Notes: a model not told the origin generated them from the sequence alone. A stretch of 64,000 nucleotides of DNA from Acanthochlamys bracteata (GCA_019914995.1 CM034138.1:3968001-4032000); one strand, 5' to 3'; positions 36,720 through 50,400 are shown, numbered from the stretch's first letter. A program made the numbers and translations.

Positions 36720-39700
36720 AGAAAAATTATAGGAAGTGAATTATAGAGAAGTGCGATTGTGAGATTAAATTTGTAAAAATAAACAATAAATTTAAACAAA
36801 TATGGTTTTTCATAGGAGAGATGAGTTAATGGAAGTAATAAATGCGTTTTTAAGAGATGTTCGGAAGTATTTTTAAAAATTAGTTTTTTTTTAAACAAAT
36901 AGTATTTAAAAATTTTTAAAATAAGTTTTATTTTTTTTACCTAAAAAATTAATACAAATAATTGTAAAATTTTACGACGTAAAAAATTTTCTATACTTTT
37001 TAAATTATTAAAAAAGTTCTGTAAAATTTTGAAAAACGAGTTCTACTCTTTTTACTTAACAAATTCTCTAGCTTCCAACTCTTTTATCTTTTACTTTATC
37101 CTTTTTTTATAAAAAAGAAATTTACGGTATGCTTTTAAATTTCTAAAATTTGAGGTTTAAATGGCTTTATCATTGTTTCTCATAGTTACATTAAAAAATT
37201 TTATGCCAAATCTTCACAACAACTAAAGAATAATTCAATATTCAAAATAAACTATTTATTATACTGCCTGATATAATGTTGTTTTATAATTTTAGGTAAT
37301 GAAAATCAGAGAAATTAAAGCTCTAGTTTGTGTGCTAAAATTTTTAAACTTTTTAGATAAAGCTGCTTTATGATGTTTTACATGACTGTAGAGCTTTTAC
37401 TGAGAAAGTAACTTTATAATAACAAAAAATATTTGAATAAATTTTACTATAATATACTATTTGATATTTAAAGATGAAGAAGGTGTTCGGCTAAATTTGT
37501 AACTATTTTTTAAAAAGGTACATAATAACTAAAATATCTTTAAATATATAATAAATAATATATCATTAAATTTCAAAAATTTTGTATATATTATTTAATT
37601 TTTTGAATTTATAACATAATAAATTTATAAATACTTTCTTATATGAATACTTATAAATTTATTAGTAAATATATTATTATTATAAATTAATAATTAATTT
37701 GAATAATATTTAGTCAATTTTGTTTGACTCAATACGTTAATTGTTACCTACCCTAACAAAAAACTTTCTTACATCAGCAAAAAGAATGTTCTAGTAATTA
37801 GTTAGCAACCAAAGTAATAAAAGTTTAGCGTGTGATAAGTTAAAAAAAAATTAATTTGCTTACTCTAAAATGTCTCACCTCTAGCCAGCACAACCGTCAC
37901 ATCTTTAGCTTGCACAGTCGAATCTTCCCCGCAATTTTTTGCCTGAACTCGCCGTCACGCGATCGTTCCCCAATGGCTCCAATGCAACACTGATTGTTCT
38001 GATCAAGCAGTCGCCGTCCACATGTATCTTCCTTAACTGCAGAAAACTCCTTTTCCGGCTGCGGCAGCTAGTACACTATGTTAAAGTTCAAATCATTTGG
38101 TCTACTACAGATTGGACCGAGCTCGGTTTTGCTCGAAGTTGGCTTCCTGTTTATTTGGATGTATTAACTAAAATTTTATTTGTGTATCTTATACATTGAT
38201 GTTATATATTCAGTGACATTATATATTCTACAAACTCATACGAGATACCTCAGAGTATCTTTCTCCATTTTTGTTTAACCACTGGCTGTGCAATAATATT
38301 ATAATTTAATAATTATGATCTAATTAACCACTTCATTGCTATCAGCTTTTCCCACTATATATAGTTTTAAGCATGTCTCATTATATTGATATCTACGGTC
38401 CGACTATTTATTTTCACTGCATTATAGCTTCTCCCACTACTCCATAACTTTGGATATTTCTATCATAGCGGAACTATAAGCTCCCATTATTGATACAGCT
38501 ATGAAACACAATAATTTCTCCTACTTCACTAACTAGATCTAAAGAATAGACTAAAAAAAAGTGATTAAAATCTATTTACACCAGCCTACAAAGTTTTAGA
38601 TAATTCTTACTTTGATTTCTTTTGTTTTGTTTCGGCCCATTATATCTGAAAATTTTAGTTGTTCTCTAGCTATCTCACTTTTTAGCCGACTTTTGAGATA
38701 AAAATAAAATATTTAGTCTCGACACTAGCATGCACCGAATCTTCTCTCCAAGTTTCTACGGTTAAGTTATCTCTCACTTGTTTCCTTCTAGCTCAGAATC
38801 CAAACTTCTATTGCAATATATGATTTTTATTAATCACTCTTGCTGATAATCATCTTTTAAGATATGGAATATAAGATAGTACTCTTATAACTGTCAGTAA
38901 TTTCGAATGATTCAATACTGATACTTGATGACTATCAATTATAGCTTTAAATATGTACAACGCCTATGAATTTATTGAAACACAATTATTGTCTTGTGAC
39001 TGCCTACATTTCATTTGTGTACTTGTCTTTTGTCTCTTTTCATTTATGTACTCGTATTTTGCCTCTTTCTAACCAGCTATATTTTTATCTTCTCCTAACA
39101 ATTACCTCTGTTACTAACATGCTAAACTCTTATCAATCATGGTTGATGTTAAAACTCTTCTACTGAATTGATTCAACTCTCCATGTTAGTTGCTTCTTAG
39201 AACTTACCTGTTACTAGACTTGCTCCATTCAGTCTAAGATTGAGCATGTGTTAGTAGAGATCAACCTCAAAAACACAAACTATCGATTCTTCATGTCATA
39301 TTTCATCGAAAGTTAAAACATTAATTATGATACACTTATTAAAGTAAGAAATTTCATTGCATATTATACACATTTTCAATTAATTGTTAATCATAAACTT
39401 TACAATTAGAAAAGTTCTATATTATAATTTCACTTAACAAGCCTATGTATATCTGATTACATAATTTATATTTTTATTTTATTTAAAAAAATTTATATAT
39501 CTATTGTTTTGAATTTTTAAATAAGTATATCAAACCATGAAACAAATTCTCTTTAAAACAATCACAGAAACGAATAAAAACTTCAACAATCTTCAAATAA
39601 TTATAGTGATTAACATCTTTCTAACAGAACTAAAACTCCTATTAAACTATTATAAAAGGTCCGCTGACATTCTTACAAAAACTTTCTTCCTTTTCCGAAC

Positions 39701-40175
39701 CTGAAGCACCTATCCCGAGGGAGAGGAGGAACGCTCGCTTCAATGATGTAATCCAATCAAATCAATCATCTACGCCGCAGCCAAACCTGCTGCAACAGGT
39801 TACTACCAGTCGCAACAAGTACCAGACTCAACAGTCCACTCGACACCTGGAGGTTACAGTCATTATCCTAACAAATTCATCATTCTTACACCGCAGCCAA
39901 AACAAATACACCAAATTCACCAACCAACTTCCTTCCACGTTCATATATCTCAACGTGGCGTGCTATGATAAGCAAATAAGTTGGAGCAATCCTGACAAAG
40001 CCGCACGCGTGGGAAGGCTAATAAAAGGGCTTGGTCAGGACACGCGTCAATGGAAGTGAGGCTGGTTAGTGGGATGAGATCACCACCGTCAACGGTAACT
40101 CTGTGTCAATCCTCGTCTCCATTCGATCAAACAGTAACGATCAATTAATTATTTTTAATCATAGAAATATGAAAT
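36720..40175. other. gene-poor spacer
   Basis: 36.85-37.7 kb is AT-rich repeat material. 37.86-38.2 kb has mixed composition with an 86-codon plus-strand frame of no recognisable family. 38.2-39.65 kb is unremarkable. 39.66-39.99 kb is again richer in C and contains Gln/Tyr/Pro-coding-like sequence (see findings). 39.99-40.17 kb, with two ACGCGT words (cacgcgtg near 40005, acacgcgtc near 40042), is probably the promoter of the phosphatase gene; CGCG boxes are CAMTA-type sites. Confidence 0.4.
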
Positions 40176-40179
40176 AGCG

Positions 40180-42027
40180 AACACATCGCTTGTATGCTCC
40201 TGGGCTTCGTCTTCTCTTTTTCTTCTTTCTTTCCGTCTACCTTCGCTCTAGTTTCAGCGACCACGCTAGCGAAGGAGAGAAGAGAAAAGAGAGAAAGGGG
40301 CGTAAGTAAAGAGAAGCAGAGAGAAACAGAGAGCTTTCTTGTTCTGCTTGTGTTGTTGTTGCTCTTGCTGCCAGGTAATTGATTTCCTTCTTTTTCTTGG
40401 TGATCTTGCTTGTTGTGTTTGACTTGTTGAGGTGTTTGATTTCTGGAAAATTGGGTGCAATTTTTCTGGTCTTTTGGGATCATTGTCGTTAATTTAGTGT
40501 TTGTGTGATTTGTTGTTTGAGAGGAAGTTGAAAAGTTTGGTTTTTTGGTTTGATTTGAAAGATCATCGTTTGTGGCGAATTGGGATTTGCAACTGTTCCT
40601 TCTGCTGAATTTGGTTGCCGGCCATGCGCCCTGTGTTTGGATTTGGGTTTTTCAGTTTGAATGTTACGGGATGGTTTTGAGCTAATTTGTCGTTGGTTTT
40701 CAGTAATTTTGCTGAATTTTAGTTGCTGATGTACATATCTTGACAACTCCTCTTTCTTTTTCTCGTAGTTTTAGCTTTGGGAAGGTTTTTCAATTTTGGT
40801 CCCTGATCAGAGTTTTTAAGTTCGTTGGTTTTCGAAATCTCGATGTTTTTGCTTTCACTCAGATTTTTGTATTCTAATGATTTAGTCTAATAGTGGTCGT
40901 AGGATTGGGATTCAGATTATCAAAGCTGTGTGGAATTTTCTAAATTCGTTTAGATTCCTGATCAGAGTTTCTAAGCTCGTTGGTCTTTGAAATCTCGATT
41001 TTTTTTTGCTTTTACTCAGTTTTTGGCTTCTAGTAGTTTAGTCAGTAGTGGTCTTAGGATTGGGTTTCCAGATTATCAAAGCTGTTGATTTTCTTTTTAA
41101 TAATTATAGGACATATAGGGGGGCGTCTGGTGCTTATGAAATCGGACTTTTCTGAGCATAGTATTTTTGTTTTTTTAAAAAATAAATTCTATTTTTTTTA
41201 CTTCTAAAAACTTAATAAAAATATACAATAAAAAGATTTCATTTCGTAAAATTTTTTTACATTTTCTAAATTTTTAAATAAATTTTTTATATATTTATAA
41301 AATATATATTGGAAAACGAGAAATGAAAAAAAGTTGATAATCAGCTTATCATGCCAAACGGGCTCGTCAGCTGATGGAATGAACTGTAGGAGGATCATGT
41401 ACCCTTGCTTTTCGTAATTTAACCAGGAATTCTTTTTTTTTTTTTTTTGCATTGATGGAATTAAGCAATTTCAATGCAATTGTTTTTTTTTTGTTATCGT
41501 TGATTACGTTTGTTATCTTTTCAGATTTCTAGGTGGGACAAATCTACTTTCAGCAACGTTTTCTTGGTTTATTCATCTTCTCTAGAATGATTTGACATTT
41601 AGTTTATGACAATGCCAAAAAGTTGTAGTCTTTATGGATTTCCTTTTCGATGGTTCATGCAGATAAGAAATTGATATCTCTTACTCTTATTTGTTTTCTC
41701 TTCCTGTTTGGCTAAGAGAAATATCGACAAGTTTTATCTGAGAAATTTGCAAAGCAATTATGCATTTATACCCACCTTTTTCTTTTGCAGATACCAAAAC
41801 ACTTTATGTTTTTCATGATTAGCATGTAAATATCTGGAGATGGTTGTTATGTAGATATGATATACCGAGGACCAAACTTTTGACAACACTGTTTATTCAA
41901 TCAAATTAATGATTAATGCTTTTTTATTGTTATGAGGATAGATTAATTCTGATTGAGATCTGCATATTCTTTAGTCAGATAAGGACTCCTCAGGAACATT
42001 CGGGCACATGGCATATGTATAGTTCAA
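40180..42027 (+). promoter_or_regulatory. 5' leader with long leader intron of the SSP4-like gene
   Basis: A purine-rich leader (gagagaaa repeats) ends with the strong donor gctgccag/gtaatt, exon end 40374. A T-rich, G-containing intron follows, with a candidate acceptor ttagtcag at 41978, leaving a short leader exon before the ATG at 42028. An AT-rich repeat (41131-41363) sits inside this intron. The assignment rests on splice-site appearance and composition only. Confidence 0.45.
41131..41363 (+). repeat. AT-rich short repeat in the leader intron
   Basis: Same family as the copies at 18.93 and 26.73 kb. It contains aaaaagatttcatttcgtaa, acattttctaaatttttaaa and tatatttataaaatatatat, and ends gccaaacgggctcg. 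It interrupts otherwise T-rich intron sequence, so it looks like an insertion. Confidence 0.55.
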
Positions 42028-45000
42028 ATGGCTGCAGTAAAAATGAAGAACAAATTAAAGAAAGACTGTGTTAGAAAGCACTGTCTCAATGCATGTCGCA
42101 AGTCCAATAAAACCAATACCCGATTAGCTTCTCACATCAGATCACTGGAGCAAGCAGCAACGAGCAATAGCCTTATCCATAATCACAGTGATGGTATGCA
42201 ACATCCCTTAGCTTTTCTCTAAATCGTATGCAACATCCGTTAGCTTTTCTCTAAATTGTATGCAACATCACCTAGCTCATTCAAGTGAGAATTTGCTGTA
42301 TTCCTTGAACTTGTAAAAGTGTTGCATGATAATCTTGGTTTCTGTTTCAAAAAAGGAGCTTCATGTAGAGCTTTGTTTTAGTCACTCTTTGTTTCTCTTT
42401 TGGGTTTGGCTTGCTCCTGTAATAACAAGAGATTTGCATGAAGAATTATTCGGCCCTTTAATATGTTGGTTCCTTGTATTTAAAGAACCGTTTCCTAAGA
42501 AGCCTCACTGTCGGTAATACTTTTTGCTGTTACTGTTGGAAACACATTGATATGTGAATAAACAAGGTTTTGCAGCCTAATTTACACTGAACAGAAATAG
42601 TTGTTGAGCTTTCTTTATGTCAAAACTTATATAGAATGTGTAGAAACAACCCAAGTACAACGCACGATACTTGAATTATTGTTTACTCCAAAAATTGACT
42701 TTCTTTTTCAAACAGAATGCTTGTTTGTAGTCCAAATTTTAATATGGTGTGTGTGCTCTATAGCATGTTGCCTAATGTTGTATAGTGTTTTGTGCTGGTT
42801 CTGATATTAGTTGATGTTTATTGTTAATGTTGTGCATGGTCTTTCTTACAGGGAAAAAATGTTTTAAGTCTGATTCTAATTTTATGCCATTCATCATTTT
42901 GCAGTTTCTTCCATTGGGGACGGCTCCAGTCTGTATACTGAGAGCAATAATGACTCACATGATACAAATTTAGGAGCTTCTGCTGATATTTTTAGCTCAT
43001 TATCACCACTTTCTGATTCTGCTCCACTGGTATGGGTTTAAGTGGTGATGAACCCTCGTAGTTTCTTATTATATATTTTTCATAAATTTGTTGCACTGAT
43101 CTGAATAATATGCATATGTTGAAGTCACTGTAATCATGAAAGTATAAGCACTTATCAGTTTTCAACAAATTTGAAAGAGTGTTCTTATGGTTTAAAATAG
43201 CAGCAAATGTTACCCATGAAGCCTATTGCTGTTTTATCATATAAGAGAGACAATAGCGTGAAACATAGAATCTGCATGTTTTATTATATCAACCAATTGA
43301 CTGTAGTTGCACAGTCTGGCACTAGTTTTTGGGCAGCTTAGTTTTACATTTTTTCAGCTCTATTTTGTAGATCTAAATGAAAATGGATGACACTGACTTT
43401 AGAATAATGAACCTGTTCAATTCATTATATGCATATATGCAACTGCGAGTTTATCTACCTTATAAATGGTCAAGCATTTCTAACATGTTCATGAACATGT
43501 TGCAACTAAAAATGTTTTTATCACTTCAAGTGCTTGTGTTGCAACTCTGTTCTGCTGATGTAGTTTAGAGATACTCTCACCTGCTACTGATTTGGAAGAT
43601 TATGCAGGCGTTCCAATCAGATGATTGCGCACATATTGGTGCTACATTGTTTTCACCTAATCCGGATCAGACAGATTGGCGATTCAAGCCATTAAATCAA
43701 TGGCAAACAGGTATGTGATGCATTGGAAATGTCTCAGTCTGTAATAAATTAGACATACAAGCATCAGCAATATAAATGTTTGTCATAACTGCCAATTGAG
43801 CTTTTTGAATTTTTCCAAAAATTAAGTTAATACATCTTTCGACAGCTATAACAAGTGTGAGAAAGTATAGGTCATATGTGCTTGCCATCAGCTGGTAGTT
43901 AATCTGTACACTGGCTACGTTGCTCGGACTCAACGCATATTTTTTATTGCGGTGTAGGAGAGAGTTTACTGGTGGATTGCCCTATAGCATTGCATGGTAA
44001 TGTTTCTTAGACAAGTCCTAAGAGTGATAGTTTACTATGAGTAGATTGATATGTTTTAAGTTATGAAAATGTAAACCTCTTACAAATTTATATCATTGAT
44101 AAACCTAGTAATTCCTCCTAAATGTTTCTTATATCCAAGTTTTACTAATTTAACCACAATATAAGATATAATATCTCTTTCCCCTTAACTTGTATAGGAA
44201 ATGTACATTAGAAGCCAAGATTTAATCAGTTCTGATGCAGATCTGAACTTGGTTCTTGCTTTATTAGCTCAGCCCAGTGCTCACTGTAGCCAGACATGAT
44301 GTGGTTCATGCATCTTCTGGTCTATGCCATTGTTTAGAGTCGGCTACTCCTTTGTGAACATCATTTTCAGAATATTAAGAAGTAGGTCCTTGTTGCTATT
44401 CTGTAGCTGTCTGGCTCAATTATTTGCAATGACGTTTTATTTTTATTCCATAATCAAGTACATTTTCCCCTGTGTTCATCCTTGTATTACAGATGATAGG
44501 ATTTTCTGAATGTTCACCTTAGGCCTTACTATTACCTCTGCTATTTGATTTTTCTTTAACAGATCACTACAAAACTTTAGATGAACAGACTGAGCTGCCT
44601 CATCTTGTTCCAGATGATAGTGATGATGGAAGTTGTGGCACGACTGACTCTCAAATTTGCCATGCTTCTGATTTTTGTGTTTCAGAGAGTGGTGATGTAT
44701 CTTCAGAAGGTGAAATGGGATTCTCTGACATAGTAATCACTGATTGTCCTGGCTATGGGTGTATGGTTCCAGACCTCATGTTTGATATGACAGAATACCT
44801 GATTCTGCCTTTTCTTGAAAACAACAGTTTAAACAATGCGATTTCAACTGACGAAGCTTTTCTAAACTTGGATACAAATGTGTTCTTCCCAATCCATCTG
44901 AAACCACCTGATCATTATTCGGTTATAAACTTTCATTCTCTTGATGAAGAAGCTGAGTGCTTTGACCCACAGCTGTTTTTCAGAAGCCTGCCAGATTTTT

Positions 45001-46521
45001 CTGAGTCATCTCCTTCTTTATGTCCTGTTGTATTAACTAAGGAAATGAGAAAGACAGAACGTGCCACCCTTGTGCTGGATTTAGATGGTAAGTATCTTTT
45101 GTTTAATCATCTTATAAACTCTTTTAGTTTAATTCTATACATGCCCAAACTGTCATCATTTCTGTTTAAAATTTTACCTCTGTGCGTCTTGCAGAAGTGC
45201 AATATTGATTGATCAAATGTGCTACCATTGCTTGTCTTCACTGATAAATAATGCATATGTTGCTAGTCTCATTACAGCCTTTGATATTACAAGCTAAATT
45301 AATTTTCTTATGTACTCTTTGCTGCTATATTCTTTGAAGTTACTGATAAGGTAATATGTTGGTTATTCTATCCTCCTTTTCTTTTTAAATGCATGCTATA
45401 AGGAATCTAAAATGATGAAAAACAACGTTTGCATGCTTTTGCAAAGCACATTCGCCCTTCAATTTTCGACGGTAGTGATGAACTAACGAAAGCATTAGTC
45501 ATGACATATCGACGTGCTTGACAGTTTTCTTTTGCATACAGTGACAGGGCTTATATTGCTTTATTGTTTTTATTCATCTTTCAAAAAAAATGTTTGTGGC
45601 GCACTCCGTTTACATTCCTTTCTAACTTTTTTAGATTGTATTTTCCTTGGCAAGATATGTGACCATTCCTTGTTTCTTTGTTCTGCAGAAACGCTTGTTC
45701 ATTCAACCTTGGAGCATTGTGAGGATGCTGATTTTACCTTCCCAGTGTTGTTTAACATGAAACAGCATACTGTATATGTAAAGCGTAGGCCTCACCTGCA
45801 GGCGTTCCTGGACAGAGTAGCTGAGATGTTTGATGTAGTCATTTTCACAGCCAGTCAAAGTATCTATGCAGAGCAACTTCTTGATACGTTGGACCCTGGC
45901 AAGAAGTTAATCTCTCAGCGGATATATCGCGAGTCATGTATATTTGTAGACGGCATTTATACGAAGGACTTGACAATCTTAGGGGTCGACCTAGCAAAAG
46001 TTGTCATTATCGATAACTCCCCTCAGGCAAGTTATTGGTCCTGTTTCTGGAAATAACTTTTCTGTAGACAAGTTAGAAGTTTTGGTGCAGCAATAAGTTT
46101 GTTTATCTGTGTTTGAGTGAGAATATGGTGCTATTAGTGGTTTAGATACTGATGTAAGCATAGCAGAACTTTAACGGTGAGCTAGCTTTAGGTGTCCGGA
46201 TCGCAGAAAGATCTTTGGATTCTATACTAAGAATTAGAAAGAAAGTAGACATATTTAAAAGTAAGCTTTTGATGCATATTTCCATAGAAATGTCTCCTAG
46301 CAGTTTGAGTTTTTCTAGATAGGCGTTAACATTTGTTTCCGGTCTGTTTTCAGGTCTTCCGCTTTCAAGTGAGTAATGGGATACCCATCAAGAGCTGGTT
46401 TGATGACCCATCAGACTCTGCATTGGTTCAACTACTTCCATTCCTGGAGAGCCTTGCTGATGCTGATGATGTCCGTCCTATTATTGCAAGAAAATTTGTC
46501 GATAACCAGTCACAAGACTAA
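42028..46521 (+). CDS. SCP1-like small CTD phosphatase (SSP4 type)
   Basis: Haloacid-dehalogenase-fold phosphatase of the FCP1/SCP1 class, expected to dephosphorylate the RNA polymerase II C-terminal domain in the nucleus. Six coding exons: 42028-42193, 42905-43029, 43608-43710, 44563-45087, 45689-46026, 46354-46521, giving 474 residues; frame is kept at every junction. The N-terminal two thirds are a Ser/Asp/Asn-rich region starting with a Lys-rich MAAVKMKNKLKKD. The catalytic domain begins at LVLDLDETLVHST, with the DxDxT motif split by intron 4. It continues with TVYVKRRPHLQAFLDRVAEM, VVIFTASQSIYAEQLLDTLD, VVIIDNSPQVF and NGIPIKSWFDDPSDSAL. Both catalytic Asp are present. The fifth intron starts with GC (CAG/GCAAGT), a rare but known donor class. 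Architecture and length fit Arabidopsis SSP4/SSP4b, which have long N-terminal extensions. Confidence 0.93.
42194..42280 (+). repeat. tandem repeat in intron 1 of the phosphatase gene
   Basis: gtatgcaacatcccttagct followed by tttctctaaatc is repeated once more with single-base changes and then partly a third time; the unit is about 36 bp. It begins exactly at the splice donor, so each unit carries a GTATGC donor-like start. Confidence 0.8.
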
Positions 46522-47432
46522 CTTGCCAGTGCCATATAACTCCTTTAGGTGATAATTATACATCAGGATTTTTCAAATCTACTGATTGTTTCCATATATA
46601 ATAAACTCCACATTTACTCTGTAGTTTTATGTTGATTTAAGTAGCTTACTGAGGATAGGTCAAAGATTGTTGTCTGAGTTTGAGGAGGGAGCTGATAGTG
46701 AGAGCTGTAAATATCTTCAAGATTTTTTAAGTCCAATGTTAGTCTGTAAATGAAGCAATACATATTCGTTTCCGCAAAAAATCTACGCCCTTTCGATTTC
46801 TTTATTTGTGGATATTGATGGCGCTAATATTTTTGACAATGCTATGTGATTAATTATTTATCTCACTCAATTCAAGAGTTGTGTTTTTTATTCTGGATCG
46901 ATTTTTTGTTTTCTATTTCTGTTGGCGAAGATTGTGTTTGCTCTTTCTTTGGCGAACAATGTGCATGTGATTAATTGCACTACAACGTCAAGCCTAATTA
47001 TTACTTTTTAATATAATTTATTTAATAATTGAATTAAATTTGGAATTCTATATATGTCTCTAATTTCAAAACGCACCTATAAGTTCCATAAAATATTTTT
47101 ATATTTTACTATTTGTAAATTTTAAAAGATATAAATTAATTTATATGAAAAACTTATTACATATATTAATTTAAAAATCAAATTTATTTTCCAACTAATT
47201 TTATAATGGTATTTTTTTTATAGTTTTAAAACTCTACTTTTAAGCAATCTTAAACATCCTTTTTTTCATTAAAGTGTGTTCCTACAACCGCAAAAACTTA
47301 TGATCTTAATTTTCATGCGAAAATAATTCAAATCAATTGGGAAAAACTAATACAACTTCCCAAAATTTGAACTTGGGCCACCAAAGTTATGTTGCCCCTC
47401 CGCCCATTCTGAAACCTGTCTCCTCCGTTCAG
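46522..47432. other. spacer between phosphatase and PPR genes
   Basis: The first 250 bp or so are the presumed phosphatase 3' UTR (aataaactcc near 46.6 kb could be a polyadenylation signal). AT-rich sequence follows to 47.3 kb. The frame upstream of the PPR start stays open to 47337 but has no ATG until 47433. Confidence 0.45.
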
Positions 47433-50400
47433 ATGCGTGGCCGCGGCAACGGCATCACAAAATTCTTCCACACAGCAACATCTTGCTCTACTAGGAGAAA
47501 ACAGACAGGCAACAACAGGGTCTCCGACTCCGAAGTAGTCAAATGGAACAAAACAATATCAGCCCACATGCGTGCCGGCAACTGCGAAGCCGCCCGTAAG
47601 ACGTTCGATAAAATGCCTAGCCGAACCACTGTCTCTTATAACGCCATGCTCTCTGGTTACCTCACCAACAGCAAAATTGTGCTCGCGCAACGATTCTTTG
47701 AAGCCATGCCCTTTCGCGATCTTGTCTCCTGGAACACCATGCTTAACGGGCTTGTTCGACATGGTCGTCTAAGTTCTGCACGTCGCATGTTTGAGCAAAT
47801 GCCTGAGAAAGATGTCGTCTCTTGGAACACCATGATTTCTGCTTACGCTCTTAGTGGGCATGTTGAGGAGGCGCAGGATGTTTTTGATCGTGCACCTTGC
47901 AGGAATGCTATCTCATGGAATGGACTCCTTGCTGCATATGTGCAGAATGGTCAACTTGAAGCTGCTCGTCGGCTTTTTGACTCCAATCCTTCTTGGGCGA
48001 CTGTCTCGTGGAATGCAATGATTGCCGGATATGTGCAGAAGAAGCGATTGCTGGATGCCCGGGTGCTCTTTGATCGGATGCCTGAGCATGATGTTGTCTC
48101 TTGGAATACTATGATTACTGGGTATGCACAAAATGGTGACATGGTTGAGGCCCGGAAGCTCTTTGTTGAGTCTCCATTCCGAGATGTCTTCACATGGACT
48201 GCAATGGTTTCTGGATATGCTCAGAATGGAATGCTGGATATGGCTAGAAGAGTGTTCGAGGAGATGCCTGAGAGAAATGAGGTATCTTGGAATGCAATTA
48301 TTGCTGCTTACGTGCAGGATCGGGATATGGATGAAGCGAAGAAGCTCTTTGAAATGATGCCGTGCAAGAATGTCAATTCGTGGAATACGATGCTTACAGG
48401 CTATGCACAGGCAGGGATGATTGATTGTGCAAGGAAGCTGTTTGATGAGATGCCTTCTCGTGATTCAGTCTCATGGGCAGCAATGGTTGCTGGGTACTCT
48501 CAGGCTGGGATGGGTGAAGATGCTTTGCATCTCTTTGTAGAGATGGGGAGGAGTGGGGAGAGGATTAATAGGTCAGCATATACATGTGCCTTGAGCACTT
48601 GTGCAGACATTGCTGTATTGGAGTGTGGAAAGCAGGTTCATGGAAGATTAGTGAAGGCAGGATATGAGACAGGATGTTTTGTAGGAAATGCACTCCTTGC
48701 AATGTACTGTAAATGCGGCAATATTGAGGAAGCATATGATGCATTTCGGCAGATGCTAGAAAAGGATGTCGTCACATGGAACACCATGATTGCTGGCTAC
48801 GCAAGGCACGGGTTTGGCAAGGAGGCACTAGAAGTATTTGAGTGGATGAGAACAACAAATACCAAACCTGATGATATCACCTTGGTAAGATTAATTACAA
48901 TAAATTCTTATCAAGCAAATTTACTTAATAATTTGTTCCTCTTATTGATGCTAGTTTGATCTATATTCATCAGTACCATCTTCTAGTGGAGTGTTTGTGA
49001 TTAGAGAGTGCAACCTAAGTTAGCTAAGTTTCGGAAGATCAGATAGTCAAAATTTGAAATCTGACTCAATTATTTGGAATTTCCATGCCAATGGATATGT
49101 TAAAGAGAGCAAGATGTCTCTGCCTCACTCTGTTTGCTGGATCAATGAATCAAAAGGTCCTATACATAGCTTAAAAATCTAGCTGCATAGGAGACCATGT
49201 TTATATTGTTTAAGATTAAGTAACTTGAAGTTATAGTCTAAGCATATCTTAACGCCTAATTAAATTTGTATTCTATGTCAGGAAGAGTGTCCCCTCAAGG
49301 TTGGTCTTGAGAAATAGTTCTCTTTTTGCTGTTCTGCTCAATTATGAGCCGCAACCTGTGCATTTCAACCGCATTATACAAAGATCTCTTACCTGCACCA
49401 AGACTGATAACAACATAAATAGAGCCCATCAATAGATTGAATACATAAATAGATCTTCTATCATAATCTCCTTGCAGTCAACTTTTTTTCCTGCCCAACT
49501 TTACTGAGGTGTCCTATTTTGCACATCATGGATATTTAAGTAAAACTTTAGATGTCTTGGATGAGTAATAAAATGTTCAAATTTTAGATCCGATTTCCCA
49601 TGAAGTTGTTTATATCAGAAAGATGAAACAGGTGACATGCTATCTTGATTGCATTTTTGGTCATAGGAGAATATTCGAGCTTATGTTGCATTTATGTTGG
49701 TAATGTAAATATAGCCAACCTTTGCTTTCTTATTTTTCAGGTTGGAGTTCTATCTGCATGTAGTCATGCTGGCTTAGTCAATCGTGGCATCTCTTACTTT
49801 TACTCAATGCATCATGATTTCGGAGTCATAGCAAAAGCAGAGCACTACACTTGCATGATTGACATTCTAGGTAGAGCAGGCCGCTTGGAAGAAGCTCAGA
49901 ACCTCCTAAGAGAGATGCCTTTTGAACCGGATGCAACTATGTGGGGTGCTTTGTTAGGCGCTAGCAGGATTCACCGGAATACTCAACTAGCAGAGAAGGC
50001 TGCTGAAAGAATTTTTGAGATGGAACCAGATAATGCTGGAATGTATGTTCTTCTTTCAAATTTGTATGCATCATCTGGCAGATGGAACAAGGTGGGTAAG
50101 ATGAGAATAATGATGCAGGAGAGAGGTGTGAAGAAAGTGCCTGGTTTCAGCTGGATTGAGGTGAAGAACATTGTTCATACATTCTCAGTTGGTGATTCTG
50201 TACATCCTGAGAAGGAGAAAATATATGCTTTCCTAGAGGAATTAGATATGAAGATGAAAAAGGCTGGTTATGTATCTGCTGTAGAGATGGTTTTGCATGA
50301 CGTGGAAGATGAAGAAAAAGAACACATGCTCAAGTACCACAGTGAGAGACTAGCAGTTGCATTTGGAATTCTGAATGTACCATCTGAGAGACCAATTCGG

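Noticed and set aside
47337-47432. Extending the PPR protein to an earlier start at 47337
   Set aside because: The codon there is TTG and no in-frame ATG exists before 47433, after which a plausible targeting peptide begins.
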